64,000 nt of DNA from Ophiosphaerella korrae (lineage: Eukaryota; Ascomycota; Dothideomycetes; Pleosporales; Phaeosphaeriaceae). Of the stretch, positions 57,379 through 64,000 are shown in pieces (the stretch's first letter is position 1; the number at the start of each line of letters is the position of its first letter). A model generated the notes under the pieces. It saw nothing but the letters and a program-made list of their open reading frames with translations. It did no database searches and was not told the DNA's origin. Position numbers and translations under genes: made by a program. The DNA is taken from positions 1 to 64,000 of the forward strand of contig JALNQF010000022.1 in the NCBI GenBank assembly GCA_028456385.1, read 5' to 3'.

Positions 57379-58909
57379 GCCACGGCGATTATTGCTGCGC
57401 CGACATGCGGAGCGGCGGCAGGTGGTGTGTCCAGGTAATAATGATATCGTCTACTCCCAACTCGGCGCAGACCAGAGGGGTTGTTGATGCGGTCAAGAGG
57501 CGACCTCGACCCGCTTCCTCAAAGGCCAAGCTCCCCTGCTCGTCCGCCGCTAGCCTCGCTAAACGGGCGGCCATTGCGGCGAGGCCAGGAAGCCCTCACC
57601 GTGTGCGTCAAACGCAAGACGGCCTGCTGCGTCCTGGCTGCTCTTGGTTGCGCAGCCGGAACAATGCGCCGTGGCTAATAGCTCGGCGTTATGCCGATCA
57701 TTTTCCATCGACACATGCCTGGCTTGTTCCCAGCCAGCCTCTCCGCCAGCCGTTCGACCAGAAACGTGGAAGTGGGGTCGCCCGCGATGCAGGCACGCGC
57801 CTCCAGTTCTGGCTGGGCGTCTGGGCGCCTGCCCGCCACGCCTCGATGTGTGATAAGACCACCACTCGATCTGCACCGACAGTCGCGCCATTTACGAACG
57901 TGGTACTTCCAGGGAACACCGGGTAGATGCGAAGACCAACACTATCCACCTTGCAGGACACCCGAATCCCTGCAACATTTGGCTAGTCTCCGTAGTACTC
58001 GGGACCTAATATCGGTTTTTTAGTAAGAGCAATTACCACTAGGTAACCAACAACACACATCGTTCTATCCATGTCATGTTAGCAATTTATCTACGCTGGC
58101 GTATCAGCTTCAAGTTACTTACTGCCTTTTTTACCTAGGACGGAGGTCCCGGCATTGATATGTGCAGTTGCATCATTGTAGCTTGGGGTTATCAACTATC
58201 TGGTTCAAAAATATGCGGCTGCAGATCTTATTGTTTACCATTTGTTTTAAGTAGAGGTACTAAAATATTGATATAACTATAATAGGCTATGATTACAAAG
58301 AGGCAGTGCAGGCAGCAAACGATCCCCGGGAAGTTTAACCTATGTGCACTCAACAATTGAAAATGCCTTAGGAACATTTGATCAACATGCGAGCATCGAT
58401 CGAGTAGACTGGGCTCGCTATGTGCTACGATATAGGTAACGGTTTGTAAAATGTTGGGTAATATTATGAAATTGTATACTACTGGACTTGTCTGTACTAC
58501 TAAACAAGTTTAGGGTTTGGCGTGGTGCCCACAAGCGAAGATTACTTCCCAGAGAGGAGCAGAATTGGTAAGTTACTACATATGGCTAATGGTTATATCA
58601 GCACTTGCCTACCAGGCGTGTAGCGGCTGACAGTAATTAAACAAAGCAGGTACACCCGCGCCGTTAGAAGTCGGTCTCGGAGTATTCGACGTGTTGTAAG
58701 TTCGTAGCGACAGCCGATGACGTAGTGAAGAAAGTTGAGAAGTAATACCTCGAGAGCAGTAGGCAGCGACTACTCGAGCCACATGCTTACCTACCAAGTA
58801 TCCTTTCAACTTCGCTGTACTATTTACCTTACAATATCTTTTCTCAAAACTAAAAAACTGTGGAATTCTCAAAATCTTTTACATCAAACAGCCTCACTCA
58901 TTACCAAGA
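57379..58909. promoter_or_regulatory. Divergent intergenic region, WDR48 / DUF3632-like gene
   Basis: About 1.5 kb between two starts; GC-rich near the WDR48 end and AT-rich at 58.0-58.5 kb. No gene seen. Confidence 0.4.
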
Positions 58910-59837
58910 ATGGCGAGCAACTGGGCACGAAATCAGCGCGAGGGCTGGCTACGCGACCTATATGGTGTAGACTGCGGTGACGGAACACGAATCCTGCCAC
59001 AAGCGTCTATCCAATCACAACTCGTCAGTATCCTAGAAGAGTTGGTGTCCGATAATTCATCGCCCAAAGACTTGGCTGCCACAACAGCATCACTCATCAT
59101 GTCCGAAAAAGGCGTCGACACCCCTTGGGAGAATCTTCTAGGACTCTGTCTTAACATGGCTGAGAATCTTTCGGACGAGAAAAGCTCAAAGGCGCTGGTC
59201 GGCTACATCGTGGAGCTGGCGAACCTTCCTGACGCCGTCAACGAGGGTTCTGAAGCAAAGACTTTGGACATAGAAGGATACGAAGCGCGTATAGAACCAG
59301 GTCAGGCAATCGTGCTCAAGGGAGGCAAGCTGTGGAGGGACCTGCCTGGACTCAGCTGGAATCTGGCCGAAAGTTTCCAAGGTGAGTGACGGCACGTGCG
59401 ATTGATGAATGATCTTGTCCTTGCCTAACGATTCTACAGGGCCCGAGGGATACCTTACAAATTTGCACTCACCAGCAACCCCAGAAGAGGCGAAGAATGC
59501 TTGGAAGAATATGAATATCTTCATTGCTCTCATCGCCAAAAACCCCGATGCTCAGAAGATACCTATTCTCGCAAACATGGTCCGGCTAGGCCTGAACACT
59601 TTAACCATGGCGCTGGAGTACTCACCTGACACGCGATTTGGAAAAAATGCCGAGCTGCATATGCCTGCCGCTATGCAGTGGCTTCAGATCGCAGGTACCG
59701 AAATTGAGAAACTATGTGTAGGTGGAATGGAGCGAATGACTGCTGGTGATCTCTGGTCGGCCAACGGAGGTGGAGAGGTATGCGACAGCGCAAGGCTACA
59801 ATACTGGAGAGCCAGGGTAGCAGAGTTTGAAGCTTGA
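58910..59837 (+). CDS. Hypothetical fungal protein, probably DUF3632
   Basis: Exons 58910-59381 and 59440-59837; 289 aa. The 58-nt intron with a CCTAAC branch site joins SFQ to GPEGYL in frame. All-helical, soluble, without signal peptide. Features: WENLLGLCLNMAENLSDE and LVGYIVELANLPDAVN (about residues 65-105), KLWRDLPGLSWNLAESFQGP (about 142-161), ATPEEAKNAWKNMNIFIALI (about 169-188) and LTMALEYSPDTRFGKNAELH. The pattern of LWRDLP-x-L-x-W-N-L followed by a W-x-N-x-N-x-F-I-A helix is what I know from the fungal DUF3632 family, whose function is unknown. The start is the first ATG after an AT-rich leader. Confidence 0.75.
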
Positions 59838-60443
59838 AGCTTGAATGAAAAAAACGAGCAGTTTCGGGCACATGGGGCGGCAGCGCTGAACAAGCTAGGA
59901 AATGGACAGTCATCATTCCGAAGTTGATCAAGAGAAGTTTGAATATTCTCAGCCTCGGAGTCGGTGAAAATTGTCGTCTGAAAATTATGGCTCGTCACCA
60001 AACTGATGGCATTGAGACCCAAAACATGGAGAAAACAGTATTTCCGCTAATAATCTTGACGCTTCCGGTCCATTGGAGCGTATACCTCACGTCCATAATT
60101 ATATGTTGCTGACGATGAAACGCAAGATCCATACGTATGACCTTTGCTAATTCCTTCGTCAGTATGCGCAGTAACTCGAGTCTTTAGCTGTCATGACATG
60201 CGAGGTTTAAACTAGATTCGCCAAATAGTGCCACATGCATCGAAGTCATTATACGACGGGTAATTTAGAGTCCAAGAATCAAATATGACAGTTTTTTTTT
60301 CTTATATGTCCTCACTTGGCGTGGAGAGGCTCTATGTCATGTATACATTACTTTTTTTTGTATTCATGGGACATGGTTTACTGTAGACCTATCTATCAAG
60401 TTTGGCTCGTATGATCGGCTTGTCGCAAACATATCGAATTATC
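59838..60443. other. Convergent 3' region
   Basis: About 600 bp between two convergent genes; two poly-T runs (near 60292 and 60351). No gene seen. Confidence 0.5.
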
Positions 60444-63370
60444 CTAGAATATGCTTCTCAGTGCCCCCTTCTGATCTTCCCTCAAAAATTCTGGGTACTT
60501 GATTCTGACACCGACGATTAAATCACCGCGTTTTTCCGGGTTTTCCGGACGAGGCATACCTAAACCGGGGAGACAATATCTCCAGAAAGGGCCCGTTGGT
60601 TTTCTCATAATCACGGGGATGTGGGTTCCATCGATAGTCTTAATCGTTCGCTGCCATCCACAAAGGGATTCTTGGATATCAATGTCGATAATATATATTA
60701 AATCAGCATCGATGCGTTTGAAGTAGGGATGCGGTTTCTTGTCCGGAGGTTAGTGGCGTATCTTTGCAAGACTTGAAAGCGATCATCTACCTCTGTGACG
60801 ATGAAATGTACGTCATAAGAGCCATTTCCTTCGCCTTGGTCTCCAAAGTTGGAGTATCTGATCCTAGAGCCGTATAGAAGCCCCTTTTTGGTTGGTACTT
60901 TGAGTAGAAAATCTTTCACCATATATAGTCCTGATGTTGTGTCAATAACTTGCTGTTTAAATGCCACCTTTTGGCTATCTCCGTAGTACAAAGCCTCTAA
61001 GGATAGTTCCAGTGGATGCTCAATGATAGCGGTCTCCGACAATGGCTGAGAAATTCTCGATGAGAAGGAATGAAGATCAGATGCAGAGTCTCCATCAACC
61101 TCCGAGTCCACCGTATAGCCACAAGAAGTTGTATCGGCATCCCAATAATCCAAAGCGCTGCCATTTTCTGCATATGTACTGAGAATGGGTTCTCCGCTAG
61201 TTGAGGGGAGAGGTGTAGAGTCCTTGTGTGTATCGGTAACCCTGATATGTGGTACTTGAAAACTTTTCCAGCCCTTTACATTATTATTTGGGTGAGGTGC
61301 CATTGGAGGTTTTTCATAAAGGCTGAATGAATCATATTGTGGGTGATAATGGTAGTGGTACTGATTTAATAATACTTCTGCAGGACTTGAATTATTTGTC
61401 GCATAAGGAGGAGGAGGAGGAGGTTGATGATGAACGTGATGAAGTAGAGAAGGTGGAGCAGCAGGAGCAGGTGGGGGTGGTGGCATACTGGGATGAAAGG
61501 CTACAAACCTCTCATTGTGTCCCCCGTAGTGATTCCTACTATAGCCATAATAAGATCTCTGACCACCATAGCCAATCGAATATTCTGGCCCACCATTGAC
61601 CTGTGGCCCACCTCCTTGTTGGTGACTTTCGTATGGTAGATGGAATGGGTTGTTTTTGTGTCTTGGGCCAGCTTCAGCCCTCTGGGAGATCTTAATCCGT
61701 GGTATTCTCCCTCCTCCTCCTCCTCCTCCTCCTCCTCCTCCTCCTCCTTCTTCTTCTTCTTCTTCTTCTTCTTCTTCTTCTTCCATATGTGGGTTGGACG
61801 ATTTTATTCGCTGTTTACAATTCTCTCTCAACCATGAATTTCTTACGGGCTCTCTACCAATAGTGGCAGTTGTTGACACATTATCATCGTCAACAGTCAC
61901 ACGTTTTGTCTGGCCCGTAGCATAAATATCTTGTGAAACTTCTGTCGTTATATCCGAATAGTCGTTGGGGTTGGAAGTTAATCTCTCGTTGCTGTCATGA
62001 AATACTTCGTCACTACTATCTTCATATATTTCATCCTCGCTGCTGTCCTGCACAGTTTCGCAATAGGCTTGCTTAGAGTTAGGAGATGAGATCCTGCCGT
62101 ATGGGAATATTTCGTGCTCGTTCAGTGTCGACTTGTCATAGCCCGAGTTCGCATTCGCATCTATTTTGGTTTGTGGTTCCAGCAAATTTCGTCGCCCGTG
62201 AGACCCCACATCATCTTCGACATCTTTCAGCCAATCATCAATAAAACCGTTGTTTCTTTCGACGTCGAGTTCCGTGATGGTTTCGTCTAAAAGGTCCTTC
62301 CTCAAGTCCCGAACAAATTGTGCAGGCTTTCTGTACCCTAATTGTAGCTCTTTCAAGAGATAGTTCAACTTCATTTCAATTCTTGCTTGCACGGTTTCAT
62401 CTTCCATCCCTGTCTTAGCTGTCGTTGATCTAGGAATACCCGGAATGATGGACAGTATCTCTTTGGCGCAAGCAGCAGCTGTTGCAGCAGCATATGGCTG
62501 CCAGGATTTATTCTTATGTGTGTCCGCATAATCGCAGATCCCTCGGACCACCAGGCAAGGGAAATCGTTCATCAGCCCGGCAGCCTCCGTTTCAAAACAC
62601 ATTACACCACCTAACTCCTTGCTAATCTGGTCTCTTCTCACACCATTCTTCATAACTTGGTTCCCGGAGGCTATTGTACCATAATGCACTCCTACCCCAT
62701 TGCTCCTTCGTCCAGACCGCCGCATTTTCATCTCACTGGCGCATAGCTCACAGGTTCCTCCCTCAACATGTTCGTACGTGGCCTGAAACAATATATCTGG
62801 TCCTGCAGACTCGCGACTAAAAAGTTTCAGTCTTCTGAACGTCATTAAGTAGCCTTCAAGGTGACTCTGGCGTCGAATGTGCCGCGCTCGCTGCTCCACG
62901 ATCGCTGAGAGCAAAACTGGTGGTGGAGCATTAAGCCAGCCCGTGCGAACTGTTTTTCCTTCTGCTTCTGTCTTCCCAAAGTCGTACTGAACCACTCCTC
63001 CATGTTGTTGGTATGGCTGACTGATGACTACGTCTCCTAAGCGTATGTCTATATCAACGCTGGGAACGCCGCCACCGATGCCAACCATGAGGCCGAACCG
63101 AATTGACGTAAACCTCGATTTCATTCGGGCCGCAACGGTAGCGGCAGATTGTGTTCCAGTATTCCCTGCAGGAAGACAAGCAATTACGACGTTATGGACA
63201 TCGATGCGACCAAGAGTATAGAGGATAGGATCAAGAGTATCTGGAATGGCCTCGTCCCACTCATCTAGCATCTCTTGAGCCGCAGCAAGCTCGATCGGGA
63301 GCGCACATATCCATCCTACTGTATAGTCTCGTGTTTTTAGGTGGCGTCGGTGATTCTTATTCGGTGCCAT
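60444..63370 (-). CDS. PNP_UDP (NLR-type nucleoside phosphorylase-like) protein fused to a DnaJ/Hsp40 C-terminal domain
   Basis: Exons 63370-60791 and 60737-60444; 957 aa. Residues about 15-320 form the nucleoside phosphorylase-like domain that stands at the N-terminus of many fungal NLRs: DYTVGWICALPIELAAAQEM, GNTGTQSAATVAARMKSRFT, RFGLMVGIGGGVPS, GDVVISQP, GVVQYDFGKTEAEGKTVRTG, ETEAAGLMNDFPCLVVRGIC and DYADTHKNKSWQPYAAATAA. No NB-ARC, NACHT or repeat domain follows. A 460-residue disordered linker comes next, with a Ser/Asp/Glu region, an about 12-Glu then 13-Gly run, and Gly/Tyr/Pro/His-rich tracts. Residues about 784-957 are a DnaJ C-terminal substrate-binding domain (HPLELSLEALYYGDSQKVAF, GSRIRYSNFGDQGEGN, KPHPYFKRIDADLIYIIDID, LPGLGMP, EKRGDLIVGVRIKYPEFL) without J-domain or zinc finger. 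The second half appears only after removing the 53-nt intron 60738-60790 (CACTAACC branch site); unspliced, the protein stops at 60698. Start: MAPNKNHRRHLKTRDY, first ATG ahead of the domain. Confidence 0.88.
60738..60790 (-). other. Phase-0 intron inside the DnaJ C-terminal domain
   Basis: GTAGAT at the 5' end, CCACTAACC branch region, CAAG at the 3' end. Removal joins DVHFIVTE to KPHPYFKR, the exact junction expected in Hsp40 C-terminal domains. If retained, translation runs 30 codons to a stop at 60700-60698. Confidence 0.85.
61707..61783. repeat. Coding (CCT)n-(CTT)n microsatellite
   Basis: Compound trinucleotide repeat inside the PNP_UDP-DnaJ gene; on the coding strand it is a GAA run (Glu) followed by a GGA run (Gly). 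Slippage would change length without breaking the frame. Confidence 0.95.
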
Positions 63371-64000
63371 TTGTAGGTGAAAAATAACAATGACATCGCT
63401 GTTGCTGTGGAGGTTTGCTGAACAAGGCTGGATAACACAAAAAGTGCCACGCACGCATCCCTGCTGTCAGCAGAGCTTTCGTTCAGCTGCGACGTGGCGC
63501 GATATTATACCCACATAGCATTTAGGTTCGGTAAGAAATTTCAAAGATATTGCAGCCATGCTGCTGGATTTCTCGAAACCTTTAGGATACGCCTGCGCGG
63601 GCAATAAGCACCCTTACCACTTCACTGTAATGTGGGGTTGGGCCTAATCGGATTTATTCAAAATAACTCCGCCCATAATTACTTAGAGTTGTACTCTAGC
63701 CTAACTGGTAACCATTGCGGGGAAACCGAGACGTCCATTTGCTGACTCGGGAGATAATGACGACAACCTCGGTGCGCTTGGGCTACTCCATCCGGTAGAG
63801 CCAGCGAAGTACTATGTATTAGTTTTCTTCTGCTTCTAACAGCTGTGCTAACTTTCCTATTTGTCTTTCATGTGGCATAGGTTGAATTAGAGACTTTCCC
63901 TTGTACTATTGCTTTTGTTCCTTGGCAAAAACCAGGTACATCAAGCTTGAATATGGCTTGTACGTTGAAACAAAGATACCGCCATGTGCAGAATATTGAC
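63371..64000. other. Upstream region of the PNP_UDP-DnaJ gene
   Basis: About 630 bp to the window edge, probably its promoter; no gene seen. A 5'-CCGAG/CTCGG inverted pair lies near 63728-63773, with no known meaning. Confidence 0.4.

Noticed and set aside
57255..57926. 223-codon + strand open frame over the 5' end of the WDR48 gene
   Set aside because: Overlaps the two 5' exons of WDR48 on the other strand; composition is that of an antisense shadow.
63720..63775. Possible terminal inverted repeat of a transposon near the window end
   Set aside because: Only a 5-bp CCGAG/CTCGG match, no target-site duplication and no transposase sequence in view.

Overview
This is filamentous ascomycete DNA, most likely a dothideomycete of the Pleosporales type. 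The evidence is gene-dense sequence with short GT-AG introns (mostly 41-62 nt) carrying CTAAC/CTGAT-like branch sites, fungal-only domain families, and a PNP_UDP protein of the kind found in fungal NLRs. No ribosomal RNA, transposon, CRISPR array or operon-like block was seen. Exon joins were worked out by eye; every spliced model given here stays in frame to a stop unless stated.

Layout. 0-6.5 kb: simple repeats, a small ankyrin protein (-), a Dpp1-type lipid phosphatase (+) and a Puf6/Penguin RNA-binding protein (-). 6.5-15.3 kb: a 1.9 kb gap, a small secreted proline-rich protein (+), a HAD hydrolase (-), a multi-spanning membrane protein (+), a nine-exon nucleoside hydrolase (-) and the SURF4/Erv29 cargo receptor (-). 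16.3-23.4 kb: two low-complexity proteins (-) and a SNF5-family chromatin remodeller subunit ending in a GATA-like zinc finger (-). 23.7-27.6 kb: a tRNA-Leu gene split by a 53-nt insertion, a locus of about six tandem exon-intron-like units of about 90 bp, and an alpha-arrestin (-). 29.2-34.7 kb: Dpb4-like histone-fold protein (+), Rev7 HORMA protein (-) and importin-9/Kap114 (+). 35.6-40.3 kb: two tandem paralogues with a double F-box and ankyrin repeats. 40.3-50.1 kb: two long gene-poor stretches around one proline-rich conserved protein (-). 50.1-57.4 kb: a 3-beta-HSD pseudogene, the mitochondrial SAM carrier (-), a TCAB1/WRAP53-like WD40 protein (+) and a WDR48/UAF1-like WD40 protein (-). 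58.9-63.4 kb: a probable DUF3632 protein (+) and a large PNP_UDP protein whose C-terminus, once a 53-nt intron is removed, is a complete DnaJ/Hsp40 C-terminal domain (-).

Most genes are unrelated housekeeping functions: lipid turnover, ribosome biogenesis, ER export, chromatin remodelling, replication and translesion synthesis, nuclear import and deubiquitinase control. The unusual items are the PNP_UDP-DnaJ_C fusion, the tandem micro-exon locus, the interrupted tRNA and the duplicated F-box/ankyrin pair.
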